From contig NC_044989.1 of assembly GCF_008728515.1 (NCBI RefSeq), forward strand, positions 80,811,754-80,875,753: a stretch of 64,000 nt of DNA. The letters run 5' to 3'. Source of the stretch: Papio anubis (Eukaryota > Chordata > Mammalia > Primates > Cercopithecidae). Position numbers and translations under genes: made by a program. Under the pieces are notes generated by a model that was not told where the DNA came from, did no database searches, and saw only the letters and a program-made list of their open reading frames with translations. This document shows, one piece after another, positions 32,378-45,515 of this stretch; the stretch's first letter is position 1, and every line of letters begins with the position of its first letter.

Positions 32378-32656
32378 AGATGGAGTCTCGCACTGTTGCC
32401 AGGCTGGAGTGCAGTGGCGTGATCTCTGCTCACTGCAACCTCCGCCTCCCGGGTTCAAGCAATTCTCCTGCCTCAGCCTCCCAAGTAGCTGGGATTACAG
32501 GTGCTTGCCAACATGCCCAGCTAGTTTTTTGTATTTTTAGTAGAGACAGGGTTTCACTATATTGGCTAGGCTGGTCTCAAACTCCTGACCTCGTGATCCG
32601 CCTTCCTCGGCCTCCCAGAGGTCTGGAATTACAGGCATGAACAACGGCACCTGGCC
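32335..32656 (-). mobile_element. Full-length Alu, antisense, with a roughly 40-T tail
   Basis: Starts with a very long T-run (about 32337-32376), then 'gagatggagtctcgcactgt', ending 'acaacggcacctggcc'. Flanked by cagcaaac at 32325-32332 and 32657-32664, an exact 8-bp target duplication. The 124-codon ORF across it is the classic Alu-derived frame and not a gene. Confidence 0.95.
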
Positions 32657-32799
32657 CAGCAAACAATCAAAATAGACTAGGACTGTTCATTACAGTTCAT
32701 CCTTAATGTCTGACTGATGACTGGAATGTGCCATGTTTTATTGAATTTAGACATGTTTAAGTGAACTATTATGGGACTCTATGAGGCTTTGAAAATGGA

Positions 32800-33640
32800 G
32801 ACAGACTTTATTGCCTGTCCATTTTTATTAATTTTTCTTGTGATTGTGTTTTTTAATATGCTGGGTGATATTGGATTGAATGGCAAACATTTGTGTGGAC
32901 AAATATAGAGGGTCTGGATAATGTGTTCTCCTTCCAGAGAGGATTCACCCTATTTTCTGTTGGGCAGCAGAGAGGCAAACCATCTCATTGCAATCAAAGA
33001 TTAAAGTGACTTGAACCTAGGTTGTAGCACTTCTAAAGTTAAGCTTACCTTTCTTTCACCACAGTCCTGAAGGATAATCTTCCAGGGTGGCCAACTGAGG
33101 ATCAGACGTGTCACCTCATTTGTGAATCACAAACCCCAATTTTTGTTTTTTTAACACCACAAGACTAAGTTTGCTTTGCCTTGCTTTTTGGACAGTCTCA
33201 ATTTGCTTCTTGCCTCTTGCTATTTGTAACTTAATTGACTGTCAAACGCCTTGCGGAAAAGCTGGGGATGAAGCGCCAAGCTCACTTCTTTGAACCTCTC
33301 TTCTCTATGGGATCTTAAGTCCGAGTTGGCTGCCTCAGCGGGGCTGTGCTCAGCTCCATTTTTTGCCTCCTCAGCCCTATGAGATTGCTGAAAACTCCAA
33401 GGAATTCTCTTCCTCTCAACAGCGACCTTCTTTCTGACTTCTCAGATTCTCTTTCAACACTAAGAATTAGCAAATCCCAGCGAGGGTGACTGGAGTGACA
33501 GGCGGAAGGTTAGGCTCCCCTCAATGAGCCGCTCTTTTTGATGTAGTTTAAGTTTTGACATCTTTGGCAGCTCTCCTGTGCTTTCAAGTAAATTGCTTTT
33601 ATTGTGTATTTCTAGTGGTTCTCAGCAGGTGAGTGGGTCA
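32800..33640. repeat. Probable interspersed repeat, family not identified
   Basis: Text such as 'atgctgggtgatattggatt', 'acatttgtgtggacaaatat' and 'gattcaccctattttctgtt' looks like a widespread ancient repeat (possibly the antisense 3' part of an old L1). I cannot name it. No ORF of interest. Confidence 0.35.
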
Positions 33641-34830
33641 CTTGTAGGCTACTCTATCATGTGAAGAAGTGCAAATTCCTGAGAGGGCTCATTTAGATAA
33701 GTTTATGGTGTTTTGTTGTTGTTGTTTTTGTTGTTAGTATTTTTAGTCAGATATCTTTTTATCCAGTGGAAATTTTGGGACTTACATACCTCAAATAAAT
33801 GAATAAATCAATAAATACAGTTCTGACTGAACTGAAATAACAAGCTTGGAGGTCTGTCTATTTCCTACAATTCCCTCACTTAATGCCCTTTCTCCTCGTT
33901 AAGCACAACCTCCAATCCTTCCCAGGGCAACTTTGATCTCTGTTTGAAAACTTCTGATGAATCTCTACATTTCCATTAATCACATAAGAATCATTCATAA
34001 ATACGTGAAATAATCAATCTATGAATCACTGATTCATAGATTTAGTCCTTCAGCATTTTTCTTGAGTTTAATGATAGTATATTCAGTTTGCTATCTATGT
34101 TTTTTTCCTTATATTTGTGTACCATTTTTTCCCAGTTTGATGTTCATAAAAATGGAGTCTATGAAGTGATTTGACCCTTTCACAACCTACAGAAGTTGTG
34201 AACCTTAGAAAAATCCTCAACAAGGACAGTTTTAGTGTATAGAAATGTTCATAGGAAAAAATAATATGGGTTTTCATAATTGCTTTAACAAGTGAAATTT
34301 TGAGAAGTTTTTTGTTCTTGTTTTTGTTTTCCTCCACAATATTTATAACATTTAATAAAATTTGGGGAAATTTCCACCAGGGTGTGTTGACTAGAATTTG
34401 ACAGGTCAACTGTGATGTAAAGTCACTATAGGAAGTATAATCTCTAGCACTAGATAAAATAATTATTAGTAATTTTCTCTCACCTTCAGAATCATGCCCT
34501 TCTAAAGATTAGCTAAGGACTTTAGGGTGGGGTCGACCCTGAGCTGATCCAGAAACACCTGTTATACCTCACGTCTAAGCCTTCCAGAGAAATGGAGTGC
34601 AAATTATGGCAACTCAGCCGCAAAGCAGTTTGGTCAGGGCTGGGTGGAGTGGATGTAAATTGGACACAAAATATGCATCACCACAATGAAAATAAAAGCT
34701 AATCTTGAAAATGAGATGTGAGATCAATATTTGGGCCTCTGAACTTGTTTTATTCCTTCTATTTCTTGCCTGCTCAGTCAACCTGCCTGGTTTCTCTTCT
34801 CCCCCATCTCTATCATGCACTCCTGAGTGC
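33641..34830. other. Intronic sequence, AT-rich
   Basis: Contains a (GTT)n-like patch at 33712-33736 and a GT/T-rich patch near 34310-34335. No gene is recognised. Confidence 0.4.
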
Positions 34831-34839
34831 AAGGCATAC

Positions 34840-35490
34840 ATTCTATTGTGCAGGCAACTGCAGTGGCCTCCCCACAGGCCTCTTTCATCTGCCTGGCCCT
34901 CTACAATCCCTTCTGCACAGAGCAGTCAGAGTGAATTTTTAAAAATGCAAATAAAATCATATAATTTCCCTGCCTGAGGCCATTCAGAGCCTTCCTCTTT
35001 TTATCAGGTTAAAGACCAACATTGTAAAGAAGCTTACGTGGCTTTCAGGATTTGACCTTCTCTTCAGTCTTCGGGCTCACCTTCCTGTCCCCTCCTTCCC
35101 CCCGCCCCCCAACAAGGAATCAGCCACACCTGCCATCTTTTGCTTGTTAAATGTGCCAGGCTCCCTCCCATCCTAGACCTAAGCTTGTGTTGTTCGTTTC
35201 CGGATGCATTCCCCACTCTATCCTTTCCTCTAGTTTCTAGGCATTGTTCAGCTTTCAGCCTGAACATCCTGGCCCCAGGTGGAATCAGTTCCCTGTGTCT
35301 TTCACTTTCATGACATCCCATTTACTTTAGGATTGTACCCATTCAGCTCTACAACTGTATGCTAGTTCTTCTGCTGGTTTACCAATTTCTTTAGGAAAGA
35401 GACCATGTCTAATTTAATCCTAACTACAACCCAGCTCCTAGCCAAGCACCTAGCATATAGCAGGTATTCAAGAAAGACATGGTACTTAAA
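34840..35490 (+). repeat. L2 LINE, 3' region
   Basis: Follows L2 order: 'ccctctacaatcccttctgc', 'cacagagcagtcagagtgaa', 'atataatttccctgcctgag', later 'taggaaagagaccatgtcta', 'agcacctagcatatagcagg'. Confidence 0.8.
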
Positions 35491-36149
35491 AAGGAATAAA
35501 GTAATAAATGTAGCCAGTGATGTTGCCAGCTTTTGGGCCCCTGAGGTAATATATTTCAATAGCACAGTTGTAGGATCATACAGGTCACCTTGGAGATCAG
35601 CAGTAAAGAGGCCTTGTACCTTTTTAATTGTCTAATTTACTACCAAGAAGGAATTTCAAATATGTGAAGAACTAATGTGAAGAAATATTATTTGTACCAA
35701 GTAGAAAACACCTGCTCTTTGCTACTAGGATCCCTGAGGAGTCGAATTAACTCTCTCAAGGGGCTCCTGAAGTTGTGTCCCTAACTCCACTATCATTCCT
35801 TTCCTGTCCGCTGCCTGACAAGTGTGCTTCTGCTCTCATCCTCAGCTAGTGGATGTGAAAGAGGGAGCCAGTTCTATCTGACAAAGTAAAGTACAGCACT
35901 GAAGCCATAGCAATGATGAGTTAGACAAGGGAATCTCAATTCTCTCCTTCATCCTCTTGGCTTAGTTACTCCTGATAGCAGTGCCCCATGAAGGATGAGA
36001 AGCTATATCTACTGGAAATGCAGGGCTTGGAAGTCAGAGTCAAACCCTAATATTCAGAATCACTAATGTGATCATCCATCAGTTCAGTACCAGAGTGCCT
36101 TCCTTTCACCCTTGAGTAAATTGCTCTTCTCAATTAATCCCTACACTTG
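35491..36149. other. Intronic sequence, unassigned
   Basis: No gene or repeat recognised with confidence. Confidence 0.35.
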
Positions 36150-36890
36150 CACAATGCTGCATTCAGCAATATTTCCTGAGAGGCCCATGTGCTGATGCTG
36201 GTCCAGTTGCTGGCAACGTAACCGTGAACAAATCAGAGGAAGTTCCCGCTTTCATGGGACATGCATTCTCTTGGGAAAGATAAGAAAGGGAGAGGTAAGT
36301 GTATACTATGTAAGGCAGAACTATGTGCTGTAGCACAAAATTAAACAGAGTAGGATGATAAAGAATGAAGGAGGAGAGCATATGAGGTCGAGAAAGGCTT
36401 CCCTTCTAAGATGACTATTAAATAGAGATGTGAAGGGAATGGAAGAACATTCCAGACTGTGAAAAAAACAAGTCCAGAGACCCCAGGGCAGCAGTGTGCT
36501 TTGCATGTTTGGTGGAGAACAAAGAAACCAGTGTGACTAGAGCCAAGAGTGAGAGGAAAAATTACAGAGATGAAATTGAGAGCTGGGTATAAAGATTTTG
36601 TATTTTACTCAGATATTGAGTTCATTGGAAGGTTTTGAACAAAGGCATGACATAATCTGACTTCCATTTTTAAAAGTTCACAGTGCTGCTTGATGGAAAA
36701 TATATCATAGAGTAATAGAAAGCAAAGAAAGAAGAATATGTAAAATAATATTGCAATAGTCCAGCAAGTGATTAATACTATGACTAGAAGAGAGGCAAGG
36801 TCAGTGGGAAGACGTGGCTCGATTTTCCTGTAGTTTCAAGGTTGAGCTGAAATACTGGATTTGTGGTGTGTGAGACAGAGAATACTCTGG
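36150..36890 (-). repeat. L2-like LINE, antisense
   Basis: Antisense L2-like text: 'gttcccgctttcatgggaca', 'gagaaaggcttcccttctaa', 'atagagatgtgaagggaatg', 'ttgcaatagtccagcaagtg'. Approximate bounds. Confidence 0.6.
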
Positions 36891-37125
36891 GATGAATCCA
36901 TGTTTTGACATAATCAGTTGAAACTTTAATAAAACATAGCCTACAAACTCAGGCTGTTTCTCAGTTGGCTCTGGCTTCAGTTGTTTGATAGATATGGTCC
37001 TAAAACCCCTACACAGATGTCCTGGGTTTAAATAAATGTAAGATTTTTGTATTTTCCAGGGCCTTGTTTCAAACTATGAACTAAAAAGAAAATCAAGAAA
37101 AATTTCACCAAAAACTACATTGATG

Positions 37126-37225
37126 ATGATCATGTCCCTGCACTTCAGCCTGGGTGACAGAGTGAGACTCTATCTAAAAAAAAAAAAAAAAAAACAAAAA
37201 CAAAAAAACATAACAACAACAACAA
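37126..37225 (+). mobile_element. 5'-truncated Alu with long A-rich tail
   Basis: Only the last part of the Alu right arm is present ('ccctgcacttcagcctgggt', 'gacagagtgagactctatct') plus an A-rich tail with aac repeats. A perfect 16-bp target duplication, aaaaactacattgatg, flanks it at 37110-37125 and 37226-37241. Confidence 0.93.
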
Positions 37226-37639
37226 AAAAACTACATTGATGGAATTGGACTTGGACCTCCATGACCTCCATGCATTTTTTGAAGACAAACCCAATATTCT
37301 CATACCCATTTTTCTCCTTGCTGCTTTCCCCAATCCAGCTAATAATATTTGAACTAGAACTGAGTTACTAAAGTTTCTCTAATCAATTGAGCCATAGCAA
37401 GCCTGTAAATAATAATACTCTGTAAGAGCTATTTTGTTCAGCTCACACATGTTAAACTTACAGTACATTTTATTTTGTCATTTAAAAAGTATATGTTCCA
37501 GTACTACTCTCCTCCATAAATTCCCCAATTCTTAAACCCTACTGTATTTTGTAAGGTTTTCTGTAATATACAATAAAGCATTGCAGAAAAGTTCAAGGGC
37601 CCACCTTAGGCTCTTAAGTATTTAGATATAAGGCTAGGG

Positions 37640-37862
37640 TTTTAAAAGTAACTCTTTCTTACCTTATTTAATGCTTCTGACAACCTTACGAAGTGGCCAT
37701 TATTTTTTACTTCAAATAACAGATGAGAAACCTGAGGTTTTAAGAAGTTTAATAATTGACCCAATGTCACATAGCTAGAAAGAGGCAGAATCCATGCATG
37801 AACCCAAGTATCCCAGACTCCAGAGACCACATTCTTAGCCACTGTGCCACACTGCCCCCAGG
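37640..37862 (-). repeat. MIR SINE, antisense
   Basis: 'aacagatgagaaacctgagg', 'aatgtcacatagctagaaag', 'tgaacccaagtatcccagac' and 'ttagccactgtgccacactg' follow antisense MIR order. Confidence 0.85.
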
Positions 37863-38689
37863 CTCCTATCCAAGGTATCTGTACAGCCTAAAGTCTGATA
37901 CTTCATGTAATTATTTAGTACAGTTTCTGGCCCCAAAGTAATTGTTTAAAGATGTTAGCTGCTGATGTTGGTGTTATTGTACAGGCATTAAGTTTCATAT
38001 CTCTGAAATCACATTTTAGAGAACAGCTTTATTTTACTGCACATACCCTGAAAGTAATGCATATTACTGCAGAAGAATTCTTATATGCTAATGGAATAGA
38101 TCATGCAAACTGCTTTCAGGTACTGGTATTGGACAGGAAAGTAAGCTCACCCACTAGCTTCATGAATCTTCACCTGCACAGCTTGCATCATTCATAGCTG
38201 TTCAAATTACTAAATGCCACAGATTTTCAAGCTTGCTTGCAAGTTGGTGGAGTCCAAGGATATTCAGCATTTTTATGTCAAAGGTCTATTGAAGTGCTTG
38301 AGTTAACTATGCACATAATGTAAATACTACCAGGTAACATTTCAATCTTTACACCATAGTCAAACTATAAAGTGTAGGGCCATGATTATGAAATCAATTT
38401 TTCTCATATGTAAGAGGAATCAACTATTAGTTTCCATGAAAACTTTCTAATGGACTCAAATATCTAAATAAAATACAAAATCTTTACACCCAGCCCTCAA
38501 TTTCGTCTCTGTAATTTTTCACTGGCATTTAGATAAAAGCAAACCATACCATATCTAAACCTCCAAATTATATTCCAATAGGTGAATTAAATACCCTTAC
38601 AAAGAAACATCCAGAAAATAGAGGGCAATTAACTATGTTGTCCGTAACTAAGGAGGAGAAAGAGAATCAACACTTAGCTTGTTCCCTGT

Positions 38690-38910
38690 GCTAGATACTA
38701 TGGTAATGTTCACACATTATCTCTTCTAATCCTCTAAGGAAGTGCTTTAATAGTTAATATCATAATTTTGCAGATGAGAAACGTCAGGCTCAAGGAAACT
38801 AAAAGTAGCCTGACCAAAGTCACTAAATGATGGATGAGTGACAGAACCAAATGAATTCAAATGCCCTGGGTCCATGTTCTTTCTCCTGTTCTATACGCTT
38901 GCTATACCTG
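38690..38910 (-). repeat. MIR SINE, antisense
   Basis: 'attttgcagatgagaaacgt', 'ctgaccaaagtcactaaatg' and 'ccctgggtccatgttctttc' fit diverged antisense MIR. Confidence 0.7.
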
Positions 38911-41900
38911 TAGCGATTCATATTTATAAATATTAACCTTGTACATTCCTTACCTGCTTACCCTCACCATAATAAAATCATAAGCCAGCATACTGGTAAA
39001 ATTGTTTAGTCTACTCTCCAAAGTTGAGGAAGAGTGCTGTGATGTATTAGAAAGATCCCCAGGAAACTGGCATCTGGACTTTAATAGTGTTGTTGCCACA
39101 TCAGACATTTGTGTTTCATGTTGCTTCTGCAGACAGGTAGAAAATACTTGGTCTTTTGTTATACTAATTAGTTTTGCTGTTTCATCATCTAAGTAGGGAG
39201 TTTCTATTCTTTGCATGTGTGTATATACATATATGTATGTTTTTTCTTGTATTTTGTGTTTTCTGCAACTGTTGAAAGGTGTGTATATATTATTCAGCTA
39301 CCTCAGAAAAGTTATAACCTTATATTGTTAAGATCAGACACCTTCAATGCAAAAACAAAAATATCACGCCCCAGTAAAAATGATGTGGTATGTAAGAGCA
39401 AGAAGTGTTTTAATTGCCCAGGAAAAAAACTTATTCGATAGTCATGTGTTCAAATTCTTCTAGCTTGAAGGGATTTTTAATGTCACAGAGCCTTCTAGAA
39501 GCCTGAAGCCATAGCTGGAGAGAGATAATATATTGGGACATTGCTTTTTAGAACCAAAAATGAGTTTTCAGGTTTCTTTGACTCCATTAGTTTTAGAAGG
39601 AGGTGGAGTTCAACCTCACAAAGCCTGCCCGAGGCTCAGTGGGTATGTACTTTAACCCTTACCTTAAAAGACAACATTGGGTCCTTCGGACCTGATGACT
39701 GGAGTTTCTTTGATGTGTAATGATTTACCCCTACTGTTGTGTGTGTGGACAGATCACTTTAATTCTCTGACCCTCAGATTTTGCATCTGGCTTAGCACTA
39801 TTTAGGTGCCGCCTATCTTTGATACTTTACAATTCTAAGGACCTTTCCCAATTTCAGATTCTAGGAAAAGGGAAGACATGTTCTCAGGTGCATTTGTGGT
39901 TGAATCTTGAATTTTGGGGTTACAAGGAGAATATGTCATTACAGTGGTTTCCCAGGTGACCTCACACTCTGGTGAACGAGGAGCTGAAGCTTGGAGTACA
40001 GCTCGTAGCTGAGCTGTTCTAAACCAAAAACTGACCAGCAATATGGAACCCATCACTCCTTATTGTATTCCCATAACTTAGGACTATGACTGATCCAATG
40101 TCTGAAACACAGGTTTGAGTAACTCTTAATCAGCTTGGCCATTATGTAAGTAGAAGCCAAAGAGGGAATACAGGTCCGTGCCTGTCACACATAAAAATCT
40201 ACACCTTAGCTAAGTAACATTCTGTTATTAACTGAGACCATTTGTTTATAAAAATTCAAAGCTTCCACTTTTTGTTTTGTTTCTTTTTCTTTTTCTGTAG
40301 GCACATTAGTGCCTGTTGGTAAAAGCCGATAACTGTGAGTGGCCACAGTGCCCAGGGTTGGCAGGTGGTGTGGCATTCTTTTTGTTTTTTAGTTTTAATA
40401 ATATATTTAACACAGTATAACCAAAATATTATTTCAACATGAAATTAATATAAAAATTACTAGATATTTTACTTTCTTTTTTCATCCTCAATCTTTAAAT
40501 TCTAGAGTGTATATTTTGCTTACAGTACAGCAGGCCCTTGAATAACATCGTTTTGCTTATTAGCACACGCTTTTCAGGTCTCCAGAAACATTCTCTGTCC
40601 CTCAAAGCCACTCCAGTATGTGTGAGTATGGGGGCATGTGTGTTAGACACATACATGCATTCTTTGATCTAAAGAACAAATATTTTTTAATCATATGTAA
40701 AATACAACATGAGCATCTTTTTGGGAAAAAAATTGATTTTAATTGACCTTAATGTAGAAATGTAAGTAAATACTGTTTGTAATGCAAATGCACCTTTTGA
40801 AAATTTCCCCACTACTACTTCCCACCAGATTGCTGCCTTTGGCTGCTCCTATTTAGACATTCTGGAGCTGCCACAGAGTGTGAATTTCACACATCCAAGG
40901 TGCCTGGGAATTGAGTCAATATTTTCACATAATACCAGTGGCCACCGAAATATAGTTACTTACTTAGACTGACAGGTTGTTATTTTTTATCTTAAAACAA
41001 TAGAACCCTCATGATTTATCTTCTCTAAATCTTTTCTTGGAAGATCAAAAGAACAAACATGCCCTTCCAAATCTGTAAATTATCCCAACCAAATGATTTT
41101 CTTACCAAGCTGATATGAGGGGAATCCCAGACACATGGGCTCTGTCACCTTCCCTCACCCACATGCATTTTCTTACTATTTTATTACTTCATTTGTTTTG
41201 AAAAGAGTGGTTTATAACTTAATTTTAGAATACAAGGTAGTTTGATGGTAAAGCCTGTAATGTATCTTTAAAAATGCATTTCAGGCTGCCTGTATGAGGG
41301 AAGGTGCTCAGCTTTTCTGTAAAAATGTCATGACAGTTTCTGCACAGAGACTGGAGACTTGGAGAATGTTAACAGCAGTGGGGCAGTAGAGTACTTTATG
41401 GATCAATAGTTTTGCAAACTAAAAATAGGCTGTGATTGGACCTATCCCAACACAACACTCAGCTAAAGAGGCTGTTTTCATCCCCACAATCAAGTATCTC
41501 AAAAAGTCAAGTCTTTTCAAGTAGGTGACTTCAAGTATCTCTGTTACATAGAGCTTTAAAAAACCTAATTTGCAATTTACATCCAAATTGGCACACTTTT
41601 CCTCTGCCTATTCTGTAAACACGATACCAGCCAGGTGTTTGTCTCCATCCTGGCTGGCCAACATCTTAGCCTCATACCCGTCTGAGGAAGGGGCTCAGGT
41701 GGGAACCCCGCCATCCCAGTGCCTACTGTGGAGGGCGAATCATACCCCTCCAGGTAAGGTTCACAGCCCAAAAAGCCAAAGCCAAACACACAAATAATGG
41801 GCCAGTCAGGAATTAAAGCAGGCCCCATTCTTGCAGAGGACATGGGAAACACAGCTAGAAACAGTGCAGGAGGAGAGATTCAGGCTGTGGCAGCAGGGTC

Positions 41901-42866
41901 AAAAGTTCAGACAAGCAGAACAAGGAAGACTAGAGAGTTCATATATTGGAGGAAAGTGGGAAAGGAAAGGGAAAGCAGGGAATCTGGTTGCCTCTGCTCA
42001 CAGCTCTTCCTGATGCAGCTCTAATTTGTAAGTTAAACTCTCGCTGTTTTTCTGCCCTTGAATTTTGCCTTGAGGACCATTTTCCTCTCTCAGTGACTTC
42101 ATAGACTCTGTCTGACCTTTCTTATTTCTCCCCATGGTCCTCCTGTCACCAGAAACCTTTCAAACGGTTATTCTGTATGCTTGTAGATTCTAGTGCCTTG
42201 CTACAAATATGGGTTATATTATTGCCCATTATTTCTCCTGATTGTTTTCAGGGGGAAAAACATCTAATATCCAGTGAATTCTCTTGGTTTGATTTTTGCC
42301 TGGAAATTTGAAAGTAACAATTACTTTTCTCAAGATGAAAACAATTCAACCTTTGTCCCAATTGCTTAACTAGAATTGTGGAAGAAAGGCTTTTGCTCAA
42401 ATACTATTAATAAACGGCTGCCTCAGAATTCTGAAGACTTTCTCACGGTCAAAAAAATGCTAATGACATGTGTGCAAGTGATTTTCTTGCCTGATAAGAG
42501 TTCAAGTGTACATCCACAACAAAAAACATCAAAGCTAATATTTCTTTAGCCTATCTTGGAGAACTTTAGTGTGAAATGACAATTTCCATGACAAGTTTTC
42601 TTAGAAATGAAGAGAGGTTTTCATTTGCACATAGTTGCTCCTAATTTTCTATTTATATCTTCTACGATAACTTTCAAAGCAGTGAATGTTCTGTTTTGCT
42701 CAAAAACATTTATAATTTTGCAGAAACTTAATGTACTCGTAGTTGTTCTGGTGGTGTACTTTTAATTGCTTTTCATTCTGGAAAACTATGGTTGATGATC
42801 ATAACTTCGAAGGAACTGATGATCTCTACTTTGATTGTCGTCATTGTTGTCTCTTTCTTTCTGTCC
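38911..42866. other. Long stretch without recognised young repeats
   Basis: About 4 kb with no Alu, LTR or L1 recognised and no exon. A somewhat GC-richer patch at 41600-41830 carries overlapping ORFs on both strands (75 and 91 codons) with no family resemblance. Part of it could be an old repeat I cannot name. Confidence 0.4.
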
Positions 42867-43145
42867 TTTTTTTTTTTTTTTTTTTTGAGCCAGGGTTTCA
42901 CTCTGTCACTCAGGCTATAGTGCGGTGGTGTGACATGATCATGGCTCATTGCAGCCTTGGCTTTCTGGGCTTAGGTGATCCTTTCTGGGTAGCTGGGACT
43001 GCATGGCTAATTTTTTGTGTTTTTTAATAGAAACAGAGTTTTGCCATGTTGCCTAGGCTGGTCTGGAACTCCTGGGCTCAAGTGATCTGCCCACCTCAGC
43101 CTCCCAAAGTGTTGGGATTACAGGCGTGAGCCACCACACCTGGCC
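42867..43145 (-). mobile_element. Old Alu (AluJ-like), antisense
   Basis: T-run then 'gagccagggtttcactctgt', with the older diagnostic 'gctcaagtgatctgcccacc', ending 'gagccaccacacctggcc'. Missing bases in the middle indicate age. Flanks tcctttttt and tcctttcct may be the target duplication. Confidence 0.92.
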
Positions 43146-43238
43146 TCCTTTCCTCTACTTTGAATGAATTTTTTTTTTTCTTGGGTAGAGATTATGGAAA
43201 TCAAAGTACTTAAGGAGTAAAATAAGATTATTGTGTAT

Positions 43239-43451
43239 CAGGGTTTCTCAACCTCCTCACTACTGACATTTTAGTCCTGATAATTCTTTGCTGTGAGGGT
43301 TTGTCCTGTGTGTTATAGGATGTTTAGTAGCATCTCTGGTCTCTACCCACTAGAAGCCAGGAACACTTCCCTCTAATTGCAATAATCGAAAATGATCCAG
43401 ATATTGTCAGAGACTTCCTGGGGGACAAAATCGTCCCTGGTTGAGAATCAC
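43239..43451 (+). mobile_element. MER5A-like hAT DNA transposon fossil
   Basis: Full-length order: 'cagggtttctcaacctcctc', 'actactgacattttagtcct', 'gttataggatgtttagtagc', 'gacaaaatcgtccctggttg', ending 'gagaatcactt'. Confidence 0.88.
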
Positions 43452-44842
43452 TTCTCTATAATCTTTAAATAAATATGCATATTAAGAGTTAAATTATGTA
43501 CGCTCAGTGCCCTATACCTACATCAGTTCATTTGCAACACACATCGTTTGATATGAATGCAGTCAGCAGATAACACAAGAAATAGGTGAAGGTTTGTTTC
43601 CTAATTAAAATTATCTCTGAAATTACCATTACTCAAAATTCTCATCAGTTTCTCTCCTCACAGTAATTTGGTGAAAACCTCTTGTCACAATTTTTTTTCT
43701 CTCTGTGATCTTACTGCTGCTTATAATCTCACTATTTAAAAAAATGCCCTAGTATTCTGAAGCTACTTCCAGAAGGGGACATTTTACTGTTGTTCAAGTA
43801 GTAATACCTAATTAGGATTCTCTCACTGATTTCTTTTTAATTAAGGCAGCCAGCTTAAAATAAGGCTCTAATGAAAGAGGACAGGAACAGGTAGGTAGAG
43901 AATATGTTGGAGAAGATGTGTATAAAGAAGACACTGGAAGATGGCAAAGCCCATTGCATTCATATCACCCATAAAGTTTAGGACCAGTTATTAAATGCGA
44001 CCACAGAGCAGACATAGTGCATACTTCATAAGCGCTTATTAGCTGAGGGTTAAATTCGGAGTGGAATTCTCTGGATAGGCCTCTGATCAATCTACCTTTA
44101 GTTTTACTTTCCATTAATCTCTTTTCAAAAAGGAAAATAAATCTTTCATACAGTTAGCATCTTTCCTTAGTGCCCTGACATATTGCATACTTGCTACCTC
44201 TGAGCCTTAGCTCCTGCAATTCATTGAGCCAGGAATTTCTCTCCCAATTCTCTGCCTAGTGATCTGCTTTATTTTTTAAATGAAAAGATAGTAAGAATGC
44301 AGGATATTTCTAAGCAGTTACTGGAAACTATGTGCTCTAGTAAATAAGCCCTATCCTAAGTGAGGACAATACACAGAGGCAGGGAGATCATGTTTATCCC
44401 TAGAGTCATGGCCATCGACATTAGTGGCTTCACTCCCAACCTCTGAAGACAGGCCAGTGTTTGCAGATGAGTGTGTCCAAGTATATCAAGGGACAGACAC
44501 TGCTATCCAGGTCATGAGTATGCTGGTTACAGAAAGCAAAAGATCTCATTGTTCTAACTGTGTCCCTTGGCAGCACTGGCCGTACCTGGGAGCTTGTTGG
44601 AAATGTAGACTCTTGGGTCTGCATTTTAACAGGATTCATAGGTCATTTCTATAATATTCAAGTTTGTGAAGCTCTGGCATAAGAAACATTCTCCAGAATA
44701 TCTTCCCATGAGATGCTCTGGGAGGGTGGAGGTGGGGGAAACAACAACAATGGGGGTTTGGGGAAGGATGGGTTCAAATATATATGTGGCAATCTCCTCA
44801 TGCTATAGCCACTGCTATGGTCTCAGTGTTTGTGACCCTCTG
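43452..44842. other. Intronic sequence, partly MER-like
   Basis: A short MER20/MER5-like piece is possible at 44570-44650 ('acctgggagcttgttggaaa', 'gggtctgcattttaacagga'). The rest is unassigned; no gene. Confidence 0.4.
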
Positions 44843-45180
44843 TTTTAGTCTGTTCATGGTGCTGGAACAAAATACCTTAGACTGGGCAATTTATAAACAG
44901 AAGAAACTTATTGCTCACAATTCCAGAGACTGGGAGATCCAAGATCAAGGCACCAGCAGATTTAGTGTCTGCTTCAAAGATGAAGGCTTCTTGCTGTCTC
45001 CTCATACGATGGAAGAAAAAACAAGCTCTATCAGGCCTCTTTTATAAGCACACCAATCCCATTCACAAGGACTCCACCTGCAGGACCTCATCGCCTCCCA
45101 AAAGCCCCACCTCTTAATATATCCACATTGAGGTTTGGATTTCTATATGTAAATTTTGGAGAGAAAAACAGACAATAGCA
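44843..45180 (-). mobile_element. MLT-like MaLR LTR, antisense
   Basis: 'ttagtctgttcatggtgctg', 'agactgggcaatttataaac', 'aggacctcatcgcctcccaa', 'aagccccacctcttaatata' and the end 'acagacaatagca' are the reverse complement of the LTR family seen at 45181 and 53066. Family name inferred from similarity of layout to MaLR LTRs. Confidence 0.75.
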
Positions 45181-45515
45181 CTCCTCAGAATTCTTATATT
45201 GAAACCTAATTCCCGGAGTGACAGTATTAAGAGGTGGGGCTTTTAGGAAGTGACTGGGTAATGAGGGCTTCATCCTCATAAATGATATTAATGCCCTTAT
45301 AAAAGAGGCTGCCTTGTCTCTTAGGCACCTTCTATGAGGACACTTAGAAGGCACCATCCATGAGGAAGAGGCCCTCACCAGGCACTGAATCTGCTGGTCC
45401 CTTGATCTTGGACTTTGCAGCCTCTGGAACTGTGAGCCATAAATTTCTGTTGTTGATAAATTACCCAGGCCAAGATATTTTGCTATAGCTGCCTGAACAC
45501 ACTAAGACAGCCACT
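45181..45515 (+). mobile_element. MLT-like MaLR LTR, sense, abutting an inverted copy
   Basis: 'ttatattgaaacctaattcc', 'attaagaggtggggctttta', 'atgcccttataaaagaggct', 'gccataaatttctgttgttg', ending 'gaacacactaagacag'. It lacks the first LTR bases and abuts the antisense copy at 45180/45181, forming a head-to-head pair. Confidence 0.78.

Noticed and set aside
32266..32640. 124-codon + strand ORF, the longest in the window
   Set aside because: It reads straight through an antisense Alu (typical SRTVARLECSGVISAHCNL-type text), so it is repeat-derived.
37141..37180. Possible short exon or tRNA-like sequence near an A-run
   Set aside because: It is the terminal piece of an Alu right arm with a perfect target duplication.
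41570..42024. Cluster of ORFs in a GC-richer patch, possible nested gene
   Set aside because: No homology recognised, the ORFs conflict on both strands, and there is no CpG island or splice evidence. Left as unassigned intron.
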